Source: Apostichopus japonicus
Taxonomy: Eukaryota; Echinodermata; Holothuroidea; Aspidochirotida; Stichopodidae
Length of the DNA stretch: 64,000 nt
Reading direction: 5' to 3'
Assembly: GCF_037975245.1 (NCBI RefSeq)
Contig: NC_092564.1
Coordinates: 6,918,484 to 6,982,483, forward strand
Positions 44,449 to 59,300 of the stretch are shown here, in pieces. The translations under genes were made by a program, and so were the position numbers. Position 1 is the first letter of the stretch. Each line of letters begins with the position of its first letter. Below the pieces are notes generated by a model. It was not told where the DNA came from and did no database searches. It saw nothing but the letters and a program-made list of their open reading frames with translations.

Positions 44449-45190
44449 CAGGGTTCTGCCCAGGGTGGATTGAGTGCCGGCAGGACTATCTAACCGGAGC
44501 GCCACCATCGGTTGGCGCGGAGCGTACAAGAAAATTTTGGGTTTTGGAAACCCCCCAGATGGCCGGAAACGGCCCTTCCCGAGTATTCTGAGCCACATGT
44601 AGACAGCTTTGAAATGAGATCTCATGTCTGGAATTTTTCATAATTAATGAAAAAAGTTAGGACAAATATCTGGAGCACCAGAGTACAGACCAGCCGGTGG
44701 TGCCTATTAAATAAATCATTCAGGCTGAGATGATCATTTTAGATGGACAGTGAGTGAGAGTCCACTCCCAAATAAAGACGAATCATAATGAATTATGTAT
44801 TTTCTCTCATTTATTCAACATCGGGCCTATGAAATCGGTCCATTGAAAGGATATCACATAATTACATAATTACCCTACCCAACTACCACGGTACATGTGC
44901 TGCAAATTTTCCCAGGTACCTTGCCAAACAACTGTGAGCTCATCCCCTGTCTAACACCTAAGTATGACACTGTGATGTGTTGGATATTTTGAACAGTTAT
45001 GAACTGGATTTCCCCTAGTCTCAAACAGATTGTTTCTGTACGTTCGACCCTCCGGCTATGGAGCTGTTTTTTGGAGTTCCTATCGAAAATAAGTGCCGGT
45101 CGGAAAAGTCACTCAGGCAGATTGTGGCGGTCGGTAATTCAGCGTGCTGGTCGGGCCCGACCGGCGCCGACCGGCAGCGGCAGAACCCTG
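44449..45190. mobile_element. hAT-type non-autonomous element, 742 bp
   Basis: Perfect 12-bp terminal inverted repeats CAGGGTTCTGCC / GGCAGAACCCTG. Subterminal GC-rich palindromes occur at both ends (GCGCCACC...GGTTGGCGCG left; GGTCGGGCCCGACC right). The flanks share CTAATA on both sides (left CTAATAA, right CTAATATG), an imperfect target duplication. There is no transposase; short frames inside are incidental. Confidence 0.8.
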
Positions 45191-47996
45191 CTAATATGTC
45201 TTTTCTGGTTGTAACATTTTCTTTCTTTTTTTTTATAATTAGAATTTTGAAAAGGATTTTATGACTTTTATTTTGTCTTTATCAGAAAGACCAATATATA
45301 TGGATAAATATATTAAATATCCAGATACAACCGTCATAATTTAGATCTCTCTTAATGACCATTTTACAACCAACTTATTGAGAGTTTTTATCTAAGTTTA
45401 TGCACAGTTAATGACAGTGTTAAATGGCTAATTTTCTTCGTTTGTCTAATTTGCTTTCGGTATATATAGTTGGCGACCATATAGACTTCGACAAATTTAA
45501 CTAATCCAGCTATCATTTGAAGGTGTTATTTGGAATGTAAGATTATAACAAATTAAGAAGACGATCTATGCATTCACACAGGATATATTTGAAGAAACAA
45601 GCCTATACCTTTGTTACCTAATATTTTTAGCTCGCAGTTTCTTTATCATTATTAATCAAACGCAAAAGTTGTTTTCATCCGGGGTATCCAGTTTTATTTT
45701 TCGGACAAGGAAACGTCTGTTTTTGAAAAAAAAATCATTTAAGTTATTTTTTTAAAACCTGCTAGGATCGTAACGCCAGACCCTATAACTGTTATACATT
45801 TAGCTCACAGGCTTTTTGCAGTATAGATGAACAATTCGTTAACAGTATCTTTTTTCTCTCTTTAAATTGCTAATTGATAGACAGACATTCATAAAAAACA
45901 AGGAATTTGCAATCTCGTGTGTCGGAGACAAGGTCCACTACAGGTCAAAATTAAATTAAGAAGTGCGCCATCGTTTAAGCAAAAGTTCGATTGTATAGAA
46001 TTCCTCTGACCCGTAGAATTAACGAGATCGATTCAAGCTATTTTCATAGATTGTAGTAAACTCTTTCACAGACATGAGATCTGCCAGACAATCAGTTTCA
46101 AATACTTTGTAGCAAAATTCTTCCAGATTGTAATTGTTGGAAGTTTTATATTTGAAATTGTTTGGAAATTCTCTAAAATCTTTGATCCTTTTCTCTCTTT
46201 CTCTCCCTCGCTCTCTTTAAATTATTCACATTGCATATTTTAGATTTCCCTTGATCCCTTAGTCATTATAGTTGATATGTGAATATGGTTGATTATTGAA
46301 AACAGGTTGATATGTCTGAAATGTGAAATTTCTCACCTCGCACATGTTTATCTGTGGAATATAATATTGTGTTTGCTTCGTCAATTGTGTATCGTCGTCA
46401 CAAGGAAATGCCTTTAAAACCTTCAAAAGCCCCGTTACCATATTAAAAGTCACAAGTGTCAAACGTTAGGCTGTATAGGATAATAACACGTTTAAAGCAG
46501 ACCTATACCGATACAATAGTTGCCTCATTTTGTACATTGAGGGGTTACCGCAAACGTTGCCACACTATACGAACCCCAAGTCTCATAGATGTTAGAGGAA
46601 AGAACAGGTATCCTAAAAACATAATCTGTTGTTTTTGTCCACTACAGATGCAAATGAAAAAAAGAAAAAAACATTAAATTGTGGTTCATAAATGATTCTG
46701 TAAGGGATTAAATAAAGAATCAATAGCCCGGCAATTAAAGGAGAACTTAACAAAAAATAAAATACACATATATTGTAAGAAGAAGGATACCCATTAATGT
46801 GTGTATATAACGCAGCCTGATCTGCGGGAGGGGGGGGGGGTAGATAAACGCTTGCAGTCAAACTCAACATGCATTTTAACATTTATCATGTCTTAAGACT
46901 CAAATATAGAATTTGAATTATTAGTAGTATACTGGTAGGAAAATGTATTTAATTTCTATCAAGAGGTGAATATTTCTTTTTATATTTAATAAAAGTTTTA
47001 TAGGATTTTGTCTTTTTTTGTCTGTTTTTTTTTTAAAGTACTTTGTGGGGGGGGGGGGTGGGGCTTTTATAACTTTGCTATTATCCTTCTTACCATATGG
47101 CTCTATTTGTTTATTGAACAAGGAAATTTTCCCGATGTCAAAGTATGGTCTTATTATTTTTCCCTTACATTTAAAAAGTATATATTTTTGTTATTTTTTT
47201 TCCTCTTATGTATTGTATGACTTGTTCTCATTGTAACGAAATTAACACTTCAAATGTGTCTTCCTAATGTCTTCCTGGAGTCGAGGGGGTTTATGGGGGG
47301 TGGTGGGGTGGGGGTAATATAGAGTATTTCTTTCTTGTCATGGAAAAAATGGAAAAGTTAACATGCCGGCTGGGCAAAACATTTGACACAGTTGTTATAT
47401 GTTTGATCGCAAAAAAATAATTTAACATTAACCAACAGAGAATTCCTCAAAACACGTGATCATTTTGTGCATGAATATAACTTCGATTATTTCATGATCA
47501 GACACTTCTTTCATATAAGCATTTAAACTCATACAAAAAAAAATTGTAAATTGTCGATATTTACTTCATTATTTGAAATCACAGTATCACGGAATTTACT
47601 ATAGGTTCGAAAAAAAGACATTTATCACAATCAATTTAAGAGCTATCATTTTACAATATTTTTCGCCAGTGTCTAAGTATACTTTACCAAAAACAGACGA
47701 GCGGGTGCAGTGGGGTGAAATGGGATGACATTCCCGGGGTCCGGGAAAATGTAAATATGGAGGGGGACCTGTGAAAATATAGAATAATGAATAGTGTGTT
47801 TAATTTTCATGATATAAGCTACTTCAGGAAACATGAAAAGTTCAAAAAAGGGGGATCAGGTGACGTCATTGTCTTCGATGTCCTACCAGGCGTTTGGCGC
47901 CTCTGCTTTTAACATACAAATCGGTTACTTCAGAAACCACCCAGATGGGACAATTCGTTCTATACTGTAGTGTTATATCCCGCATCAGAGCAATCG
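45191..47996. other. Intron segment, no gene seen
   Basis: AT-rich DNA with G-runs at 46829-46840 and 47046-47062, and a small hairpin TTCCCGG-GGT-CCGGGAA at 47730-47746. No gene recognised. Confidence 0.5.
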
Positions 47997-48069
47997 TATT
48001 GTCAGTACGAGCAGTATGAATATCATGTTTCTATCAGATCAAGGTTAGGAACTGTTTGTACTGACAATA
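47997..48069. repeat. 12-bp perfect inverted repeat
   Basis: TATTGTCAGTAC (47997-48008) and GTACTGACAATA (48058-48069). A second pair, AATATCATG / CATGATATT, overlaps it across 48019-48093. Confidence 0.8.
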
Positions 48070-48109
48070 TCAGTGCTTTGAGAGCATGATATTGGAGTAC
48101 AGTTTAGAG

Positions 48110-51100
48110 AGGTATTAGCATTAGGAAATTGTCCTAACTGGCTCCAGAAACAGGATGCATTTATCAATAGGCATAAACTATATGACCGTAGTCAATACAC
48201 TATACTTTTCCATGCATATCCGACATATTTCGCTTTTTGCTGCTTTCGTATTCCTTAACTCATAATCGACAACAAAAGAAATATCTCAAACATTTGAAAC
48301 ATGACCCACAAAACTTATCTGGTAACATGAAAGCATACAACAAAAATAAACTGATTTTTGTTTTATGGGCCATTAATTTTTTCAAATAAAAAAGAAAATT
48401 CGAAACATCCATCACATAGAAACGTTTGAACTCTGACATAAAGATATTTTGCGAAAACAATTTTTAGTATCGTTAAAAAAGTTAAATTGTTTACATGTCA
48501 CTGTTTACGTCCCTATTTTTACCCATTCAATGTTTTGGTTTTTTGGCATTATATATATATATATTTATCGGTACATTTTTGTTTTATTGTTCTATGTTCG
48601 ATTTTTTTAGAGTTTAGATATGATGGCAAAACTTAGATAGCAGTTGAAAATTATTCCTTTAAACGTAATAATAATCTGTCCCTGAATGTTGTCACAACTA
48701 ATATATTTTACCCTTCCCATTGAATTACCTTGGCGTACCACACCCTACTCCCTTCCTCAAACAAGAACCACGTCACTCCCCCCCCCCCCACACACACACC
48801 TTGCCCGATATTATATGTCAATGAACAAGGCGCTTTATTACGCCAAATCAGCGAGGTGAAAAAGAACAACCATGCGAAATGCGCCTATAAGTAAATCAAA
48901 ACTATAAATAAAATGATATAGAAAGTTGTCTCATATTCAGAAATTTCAAAACATTTATGTCAGTTAAAATCAAGCAAGATACTGCAGAGAGATAAGTAAC
49001 GGGTTCCATTGACTGAGGTAAATACACTAACGACCCTGGTCTGTTGATAAATTAGTATCAATTAAACAGTTTTCTCACATTCTCGTGAGATAAAGGCTAT
49101 ACCTTTGGCTTGGTTTGTAGAATGCTTAAAAGTAGCCTATTTTACTAATACTTTACAAAAAATTAAGTATGAAAGCAAATTAAAAAAATTATTGAAAATA
49201 TCTAAAACAAGTTTTGTTGGTTTGACACAAATATGAACAGTTTTTTCTAAGAATAGAAGTTCGTTATGTATAAATTCATTTCATGATGACGAAGAAAAAC
49301 CCCATCAAGTAGATATTTTAGCTTGATCAATCCTTATTTTATTTTGATTAAAAGTCATTGAGTTTGTTAAAACTTAAATTTGCAACCAAACTATATACGC
49401 ATATAGGCATAAAATGGTCATTTGCTTTAATTTGTGAAAAGAAACAAGAATGGTCTTGAGAGATTAAATTATACATGACACAACACTTTATAATGAAGAA
49501 TAATCTTAACGTTATTTAAAATACCAATATAGACAAGTTATATGCAGTTCGTTATATTTATTTCACGATTTTTTTTTCTTTATTTTTTTTTTCTCTTGGA
49601 AAGAAGAAATGTGAAATATTTCAGCCTTATGTTGATTACATTATACAGCAACAGGTAGGTACCTGTAACTCTTGAAACTGATGTACTTTTTTTTATTGTG
49701 CACATGCAAGCATTTTTATGAATATCCAGAATTTACAACCAATATGGAACCAGCATATTAAGTGACAAACAAAGCTATTATTTGTTGAAAAGTGGGTATG
49801 TGCCTTAAATTCAATTGGGGATTAGACGGAAGACGTAAAATATAACGTTTACATCACATTAGAAAAACACGCTTGAAATGTTCCACCATGAATAATAAGT
49901 ATATGGAAAGGAAAAAAACAAGGCCGTCATGTTACTGATAGAATATTTGTTCTATAATTATACAGCTTATTTATAGTATTGATAATACCCTCAGAAAAGT
50001 CTAAAATTTCATTTTCAATGGGAGTCGGCTGTAACGACTCCAATGGCACAAAACCATGGATCCAACCCAGATCAGGCATGGGTAATTGCTTGCTTTTGCA
50101 GTAATTAAAAGTGTTCTTTGTTCTGTTAATGTGGTTGTGCCGTGGTCCGTTGTCTGTGTACATAGATATATATTGCTGTTGAATTTGCTGTTATTGTGGG
50201 CCCTTTTCTGGCACAATAATACCCCCCCCCCACCAACCCTCCCTCAACACCAACTAGCTCACACCCCGCATGACCCTCTCACGAGACTGTTCGAGTACTG
50301 AAGGAATGAGGGGTATGGTCAACTAATAACTAATAAACAGCTACAGTAATAAACAGATACGACCAGAAATATAGTAAAAGGCGACACGACCGCCTGTCCT
50401 TCACAAAGTTGTAAGTTTGGTTAATAAAACTATTTGGATATTATTGGTTTGTTTTAGCTGAAAACATGAATACATATTTATCGATTATTTGGATATTATT
50501 GATTATCGACAATAGTAATGTTGTCGATAATATCGAGGTGTTACAAAATTAAACGTTTATGTGAAACTAACGAAAGAGATTGCAAGACCGTATGGATATA
50601 TTAATCAACTGTTAATCATTTGGACATTGTTTCAAGAAATATGGAACTGTTTATTTTCTATGTTCATTCAAGGAAAGAAATACATTTTTCAAATGAAATT
50701 TCTTCTTAATATTTCCATTCTAAAATTCAAGGTGTAACCGTACAGAATGAACCAAATATATCCATGTTGTACGAAATACAAACGGTTCCAGTGAGGTTAT
50801 CTTTTCAAATAAAAGGGGGGGGGGGGAATGTCCATGCAAGCGTGCGCTTTGCGTTTTCTCATCTTAATATAAACTCCTAATACAGCAAAGGAATTAACTG
50901 CCGTGTGATGTTATGCGCTTATCCTACCCCCCCCCCCCTCCACCACACCCTTCAAGATTAGGTTTATAGATTGGGCCCCGTGTATAGAGAAGCAATTATT
51001 TGTATGAAATTTACAGTAAATTTCAGGACAATGGTGTTCTTTTACATGATTAGTACTTTCGATGTTACCCAATCCCCACCCCCACCCCCACCCCCCACAT

Positions 51101-51748
51101 AATTCCTGTTTGTAGCCTACTCCTCTCATAAGAAATCTATAATAATCACCCCTCCCCCCCCCCACTGCATGACACCGTTGACCATATTATACGAAAAAGT
51201 AATCATATTACAAACCAGATTAATTTTGCAATGAAATTCCTAAAATTATGCTGAGTACGGTACTTTGTGTGTGTGTGTGCGTGTGTGCAAATACCTGTAT
51301 TAAGCGTTTGACAATTTTACTTTCACGTTATAAAAAATTCAGGAATATATTGAAATAGTTTAATTTATTGATTATAACCTCAAACAAATTTGTGTTTTTT
51401 TTTTTGTAGTTATCTTTCTTTACTTTGGCTCCAAAAGTTACAGGTACAAAAAATATTAAAAGAAAAATGCTGGTAAGTATTTAACTTTGACTTTTCAAAA
51501 GGTTCAGATAGAGGTCATTTTATCTTTGACCATTGAAAGAGATATATTAATTGACATAATCCACCATGCCACTGTTCTTTTATCTGATTTCAAACAATTA
51601 CAAAGATGGGAAGCTTGGAAATGGATACCAGTTTGTATCCCAAGTATAGGACTGGTTGGTATATATATTCGAAATACCAGTTCCTAACATGACTCATATT
51701 TGGTCTTTTAGTTTGAGTAGCCTATCTCGATGCAACAAACAGACAAGA
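48110..51748. other. Intron segment, no gene seen
   Basis: Contains several C/G runs (48779-48789, 50221-50231, 50815-50826, 50926-50938, 51091-51097, 51156-51164) and a (GT)n at 51267-51289. No gene recognised. Confidence 0.5.
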
Positions 51749-51807
51749 ATGGTCCCCCACCCTAAAGTTGCACACTTGTCAATTTATGCAACTTTAGGTT
51801 CGCGACC
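51749..51807. repeat. Two-step hairpin
   Basis: CCTAAAGTTGCA (51761-51772) pairs with TGCAACTTTAGG (51787-51798), and ATGGTC (51749-51754) pairs with GACCAT (51803-51808) across six-base and four-base internal loops. The whole folds into about 60 nt. Confidence 0.75.
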
Positions 51808-51808
51808 A

Positions 51809-53370
51809 TATTGATTTTTAAAGAGATAAACTCAGCATTTATATATTTTAATTTTATATATATATACACATAATTTTGATGTTGCTTTTGTTAATGCTTT
51901 AGCAAAGAAATTAAATTTGCAAATAACAGACGCGTCAGTCTATGGAAATCCGTATATGAAAGGCGTCAGAGCACAAACACATAACCCCTTCCCCTCTTAA
52001 TTGGTTCCAGTTGGATTGTATTCAATGGACTTAAATTGATCCCATACGGCGTTATGAAAATATAATTTATGAACTAGTCCATGTCGCAAACAAATAATTT
52101 CTTTCATAGTAACGATATATAGTGCTCTATTAAATTGTCATAAAAAACACACTAGACCTAATTTTCATTTCATAATATATAAAAACAAATATATTTAAGA
52201 ATAATTGATTCATATCTTCAACTAACTTCTGATGGCTATTTGGGTTGAACGTATGCTGCATGACACACATATATTTAAAACTCATTTTAGGAGCAAAGAC
52301 CTTTTTTTTTTTTTTTGACCTTCTATTTTGGAATCAAACAAATTTGAGCATATCTCCGGCATTCGTATTTATTCTAGCGATTAGCATTCCTAAATTAAAG
52401 ATGGTTATTTAAACAGAAATAACTATTATACTGGTCACAGGTACTGTATATAAAGTATTCTAGCAGACGATGGACCATATAAAGAAAAATACATGTCATT
52501 TTTATGCATTCCATAATCTCGAGTTGAAGGTATACAGTACTATAAAGATATCATAAAAATGAAAGGGTAATTGTTATGTTTAGATATTATCATATTGAGC
52601 GGTTAACGTTTTGTACGATTCATATTTTCATATATTTACAACTGTTTCTTTGAACGTATGGTACAGTTGGAAATATAGATCAATATATTGACGTCAGTAA
52701 ATGAAATTACGATGTGAATGTATTTGGAATTTACTGAAAACAAAGTATAAAAAAATGACTAAATATTTTAATTTTTAATCAAAGAAAATTAGCGTATTCA
52801 TTCTTTTTTCCTGTTGGCATCTTGTGTCTTAAACAGAATAGACACATACATATGATGATTGAATATTTGTAATGAATTTATTATTATTATTATTATTATT
52901 AACACCAAAATTCGTGAAAATGTGTGTTTTTGTTTTATAATTTAAGATGTTTTAAGGCGATAATCAAATTTATTGAAAGAAATAGAAGAAGGAAAAAAGC
53001 AAGCATTAATTTGAACATGAGGAAACCAAATATTAAGACCAACATGTTAAACAATTAGATCCCCCAAATTTGATTAATATTATAAGAAAATGAAAAAACA
53101 AAGTGACTGTTATAATTATTATAAGTTAATACCTTAAAATAAGGTATCTTCCAAGGAAATGTCGGAAGAAAGGTTCAAGATAATATAGTGAAGTAAAACA
53201 AACGAAGGAACAGTAGACTTTTAAGGTGACTGAGCCCATTTGGTTATCACATTTTATATCTAATTTTCCTTATCAAGCTCAAAATATGGTTGGATTTTGA
53301 TCAATCTAAGACACCTACCATAGTTATATCTTCACCAAATGATCCTTAATTGTAGGAGTAAATTAGGTTA
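51809..53370. other. Intron segment, no gene seen
   Basis: AT-rich; (TTA)n at 52877-52902. Nothing else recognised. Confidence 0.5.
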
Positions 53371-53440
53371 AATAGAAACATTATACTAGCGCTCACTTTA
53401 AAGACTAAAACTCTGCCTAATTTCATCCCTGAAATCTTAT
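53371..53440 (+). repeat. Dispersed repeat R1, copy 2
   Basis: Nearly identical to 16661-16730 (ATTATACTAGC versus ATTATATTAGC, and a few more changes), and likewise followed by T-rich sequence and a (TA)n array. Confidence 0.75.
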
Positions 53441-53482
53441 TATTATTATGTTTTTGTTTATTTCATAAAATAAGAGAGGATG

Positions 53483-53488
<6 letters not shown>

Positions 53489-53519
<31 letters not shown>
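53489..53519. repeat. (TA)n microsatellite
   Basis: TA run immediately 3' of repeat R1 copy 2. Confidence 0.95.
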
Positions 53520-53523
<4 letters not shown>

Positions 53524-56240
53524 TATATGTATATATTTAAATACCCCAATTAGCAACAATGACATTAATAAATGGGTCCATTTTGTATTCTTCATTAATC
53601 GTGTTCTTAATTAATTTCCTCTAATCTCAGATATAACCACTTTCGGCATCTATTTCTGTATAGTGATTCTAATGCAGACCGCACCGTCCAGTTTTACCAA
53701 GATCCACATATCGTTCGCGCTCTTACTGTCTAGTACACAATGACACACCTGTCGTTATCCCGCAGGAAAAAACCGAGTACCCCGAGAAATATATGCTGTT
53801 TTCTTCTTTTTCTTTACTTTTTTTTTCACTCCAAACTAATAGAGGGTTTCAAGAGACTTTTTATGGCCTGCTCTGCAACAGTAAATTTCTTCTGTTTTTT
53901 TTTTATAAAAGCACCCGTAATATAGGGATATGTGCCATGACTATAAAGCCTGACGGGAATGACCATACAAGATACTAAGTAGGAATAGTACCCGCCGTAT
54001 ACCATACAGCATAAGAACGTGACATACATCTTACTCCTTTGAAAAGTATAAAAAGACAATGTCTATAGACATAATAGACAAATACCCTAAAACATGAAGG
54101 ACCTGAAGGGGAACTTCCTCCCTCCGCCCGCCCACCCACCCCCCCCCCCCCAAACTCAGCCACTGCCTCCCCTACTCGCAATGATACATAGACTAGTCTT
54201 ATCAATGTGATTTTAGTACCGTTACAATATTTACGTGGATGTTTAAGTAAATCGATTTATAGAGATTGCAAGAATCAGTTGATCAGCAAATAAGGAAACA
54301 TCCCCCCCCCTCTTTCGTCCCACACGATGCATAAGCTAATAATATTAATGTTTGGTTATTTTATGAAATGCCGGTACAATATTTATTTGTATTTTAACGT
54401 ATAGTTGGAGAAGAGAGAGAGATATTTTCATACATTCAAACCGGATAATTACATATATGTTATTCATAGTATTACATCAATATTTGAAACAGGACTAAGC
54501 TATACTCCTTTTTTTTCTCCTTATTTTTAGCTCTCTTTATACATAACGAATAGCACGTCACTGACCTGATTCGAATAACCTTTCTGAATATTCCGAAACA
54601 AAATATAATCGTTTTGCTTATTTGAAATATTAACCTTGTTCGTGAAACCATTGGTCAATAAATAACTGCATTGGACCTGCTGTATTATATCAATGTCTTA
54701 TGTAGCATTCACTAACCTAGGATATTAAGTTGCTATCATATATAAGTTTCGAAATTAAGTATACTGGCTTAATGTTTACATAAACCTCCGCGTAAGATAT
54801 ATAAATAAAATATGACATAACCCGGATCAAACCAAACAACTTCCTGTTGTTGTTTTTTTTTTTTTGTCGCTATAATTTTTTTCTTCTCCCCCAAATCCTT
54901 CTTTCTTTGTGTCTCTTTCATTGGCAACAAAACACAAAAATATGCTGGATATAGTTGGTCTCCTAAAAAAAAATTCTACCAAATTCTACACCTGACCACA
55001 ATAATCAATTGTTTGTTATGACTCAAAGAGATACCGGCTGATCAATATGACATCTTTTCATCAGCCCGTATCCAATAATTTTAAAGACAATAGCAGATGA
55101 AACGTCGTTTCAACACCTATTTCACACTTCGGTAATTGATTTATACCCGTCGCGGTCAGGACAGATGGTATATAAAGGGGTCCGTTGGGTCACCCCGATT
55201 GGTATCTATATTCTGTTGACCAGCGGAAACAAGATGACCTTCGCTTAAACATCTAGTATGTGCTTTATCACCTTGCTTATATGTCTCAAAACTGATGTTT
55301 TTGAACACATTTGGGGGTGCACAGGGAGTAATTTCGGGCCTCCCCTTCTCTTTTTTTTCAAGGCTGGTTTTATAAGTTATCTCCTAATAGGCTACAAGAA
55401 AATCGGGATGCTTTGACATCGTAATGATAACCAAAATGAAATAAATTTAAAATACTCTGGAGCACAGGAATTCTCTATCCTCTGTACAGTGGGACAGCAT
55501 AGCGAATCGAAGAGGAAACTATAGCCTACATTTTTATTGGTATAATAAAATATAGTTAACAAACTAAAGGATGTATTACGCAACAGCATTCTTGAAAACT
55601 AATTTTTACGATTATCGAAAATCGTCAAGATTTCAACATCATAACCACCCACAAAGACAAACAGAAAAACTTATGTTTGAAGAAAACACATGTCTTTGTG
55701 CCTAACTTTCAGATTTTCGAGGGGGGGGGGGGGGAACGGTGATAATAATTGTACGAATTAAAAATAGCTTCTATTGAATTTTGTTTTAAGAAGAAAAAAA
55801 TTTACGCAAGGACTAAATATTCTTCTTTCAGCGTCAAGGAGCACTATGCGTTATAAAAATCATTCTGGTATAAGATCAAAAAGTATAACAAATCTTGTAA
55901 TAACATCTAAACTAAAAACAAACAATTGGTTCAAATAAGTGATAAGTTAGGTAGAGCTTAGGCGACACATGTGAGTGTGTTAGTCAATTTTAGTATGTGT
56001 CAGGTTATCAAATATTCAAAAGAAAGGTTTCATTTCCTCGTTTTGTTTCTCACCAAAGACAGTTATTTTGATAATAAAATTATAAATTGTTATGACTAAT
56101 ATGAATAGAGCGATAGAATAGCCATGCCACTTGCAAGTTATCATTTAAACCGGCATTCTACTTAAAAATAAAGGTGTATGGTTTTGGAATATAGACTGCA
56201 GTGTAAGGCGGTATGACTTTATAGTTAAATCAACCAAGTT

Positions 56241-56308
56241 GATCAATCATGCAATTCAATTACTGAATGAATTCATTAATTCTTGAAAACAATTGAATGA
56301 AGATTGAT
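56241..56308. repeat. Interrupted inverted repeat
   Basis: GATCAATC and ATTCAATT on the left pair with AATTGAAT and GATTGATC on the right, with small internal loops. The terminal loop contains the palindrome AATGAATTCATT. Confidence 0.6.
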
Positions 56309-59300
56309 CATGATCTGATGAGGATGTTTAATGATATTTTGTAAATTTATCTTTTACGAATTTAAAATTTATTCTAATTCTAATTAAGGGCTTCATACAA
56401 TACACTTAGTTTCATTATTAATTATATTAGTTTTAAAAACAAATATATTTGTCAATTTGTTTGTATAAGATTATTACTTAATTACTATTACAATATTAAA
56501 TATTATTAGATATGGAATGAGATAGCAGCTTTTGTTTTAAGATCAGAGATGAAAGAAGACCGACAAGATCAAATAACAGCATAGGCCCATACTAATACAT
56601 GGTAGTATGACTTATACAGGTTGAACAGACTCTGCAGGGTTGAGATCATTAATATGATATTATATTATATTACACCGCTACTACTTCCTGTATATTAGGA
56701 AGGAGTCGGCCATACGATCCCTTCATGCCTTTTCTTTCTTCCTTCCTTTCTCAATTATTTTAAGAAACCCACGTGGATGGTTTAATTAAAAATTGTCGAG
56801 TTATTCAGAAATTAAAATAATTTGTCGGCCATCACACTACATGTTAAAGGCTGTAGTTTCCGAAATAGTTTATGAAATCCAAATGTTCTTTATTCTACAA
56901 GTGAACCTTGCTTTAGCAACACACAAATTGGGTATGTTTAAATCATGCGAAAAATAGCATATTTATAAATAAAAAAATCAAATGATAATAAAACACAAAA
57001 GTTACGTTTGGCAAAACATTTCAATTCCCTATCTGTACATGCAAAGACAGTTAACGCTTTCTGCTTAATAGCTAATTTCGATGAAGTAACACATACAACA
57101 CTAAACATCAGTATTGATTTCGAGTGAACGAAAACAAATATCGGCTGACGAAACTATAGTCATTCAGAGAGTCATAGGTAAACTGTTATTTCCTCGTTGG
57201 ACGTTGTAATACATTCCTATACACTATATCGAGTCAATACAATAATAAAAGTACCTTAACGAGCTGTATCGACTTATCAAAATCCACCTTAAAAAAAATA
57301 CTGAATTCATACTCTTTTTCAATTCGAAGAAAATTAAAAGAAGGTTTATAATATTGTAATAATCTTTTCAATTTAAATTAGAGGTTAAAAGGTACTTCAA
57401 AATGTCTTCCTCAAATGATGGGTTTTGCATATATATTTAGCTGAAACTCATCACCTTAACACTACATATCTAAGGTAGTAGTTCCACGAGAAGGTGACGC
57501 CGGTATGTAGAAGTCGGTTCAGTGACAATGTTAACGCGTAACCGAATTGTAGTTTGAAAGTGATATTTGTTAATTATTTATATCAATAATGAATATGCTT
57601 TTCACCTTAAAGTGTGTATTTAAAATTTATATTCCATATTTGTAATTTGTTTAACGAGAAGAAGGAGTGAATTTCGTTTGAAACGACCTTGCCTTTACAA
57701 ATGAAAACAACGTTATTCAATAATGGCGTGGCATAAAGTTGGGAATCTTGATAGTACCGTATGGGTTGTTAGAGAGCGGAAAAGGTGGTTAATTGCTGCA
57801 ATACATAGAGGATATGTTGTGCAGTTCAAAAAAATCATTTAACATTTCTTGTAAAAGCATCGAAAACTTGTTTACAAAATATTAGTAATACACACAGATG
57901 TTCATATTTAATATCGTAAACGTTTGTAATAAAAAAAAAATAGTTGGAAGTTAATGTGTGTTCGCTTCTACTCGATTCTCTTTAAAGTTTTTTTTTCAGA
58001 ATAAAATGTAGACCACAGTCAACATATGTTTTAAAAGATAAATTAAAAAACCAAAAGATTAAAAATACAAATGTTTATTTCTTTTATTAATAATTTGTTT
58101 CCTAATTTAAGCTTCTGACATTTTTGTCTGCAGACTAAATTTAACCAAAAATTTTAAAAATGGAATTATTATATGGTGAGAGGTCTACTCGAATTTCAAT
58201 TCAAAGTTTCAACATGAGAAATAAACCCCTTTCGTTCACACAATTTATAAATCTTTAATCACAGCTTCTATGCATTTGATTGCCATAATAAAGGCTATGT
58301 AAATACTCCAATAAATTCGCTATGAACCCAATCGTAGATTAGAAAAATGCTTATTATTCTTGCAATACTCCTTTCTATCTATAAGTAAAATCGTACACTA
58401 TCCCTATCCCCTACCCTACCCAACCCTTATGAAGATATGAGGAGAAAACAAGCATTTTATGGGGCGGAGGGGTGCTACTTCATAACTTACCTTAAGTCAA
58501 TTAATAATAAAAATGGGTAAAATAAGTCTCTCTTTTTATTTTGAATTACAGTTATGAATATATTTTTCAACTCATGCTTCTCACTCCCTCGGCTTCTTTA
58601 ATGCATTTTGTACAGGCGATGTGAATACGATACTCTTTTTTATCTCTATGTTTTAAGCCTAATACAATATTACAAAAGCTAATAGTAAATTTTCGGTATT
58701 TTAGGGACATTTTGTCTAATTAACATTAATATATTGTAACCTTCGTTGTCGATGTTATTCAATTTTGGGGGTTCATATTTCTACCTAATTTCCGCACGTT
58801 ATGATAATAAAGGAATAATCGACAATAAATGGAAACAACTTGACAATAAATGGAGGGGTGAAAAAGAGACGTAGGAAATCAAATACTTTATCAAAAGTTT
58901 CTTAATAAGCTACACTGATTAAATTTAAATACTAAGATAAGTGCCTGCGTCTCATACAGAAACCTTTTCGACAATCTCTTGAAACTTACGTTTTGGGTAC
59001 CTGTTTTAATTGTTGTTTTTACAGGGCTATGTAAAATCAAATATTTAATATTTGCAAGATTTCCGGTATAGAAAGCGAACTCTTAATATTAATGTCATGA
59101 CTTAATGGACGAATAAAAAATTAACATTTACTTTTCACAGAATGACAGTGATATCTTGAAACAATTCTTTTTTTTTGATCTGTTACCCTTTGCGTTTTGT
59201 TTCTCTATTTTGTTTCTCTATTAATATTTCTTCGAAAAGACAAGGAACAGAGAAGAGGATATACTGACCAAAAATTAAGTTTGTAATATTCTATTTACAT

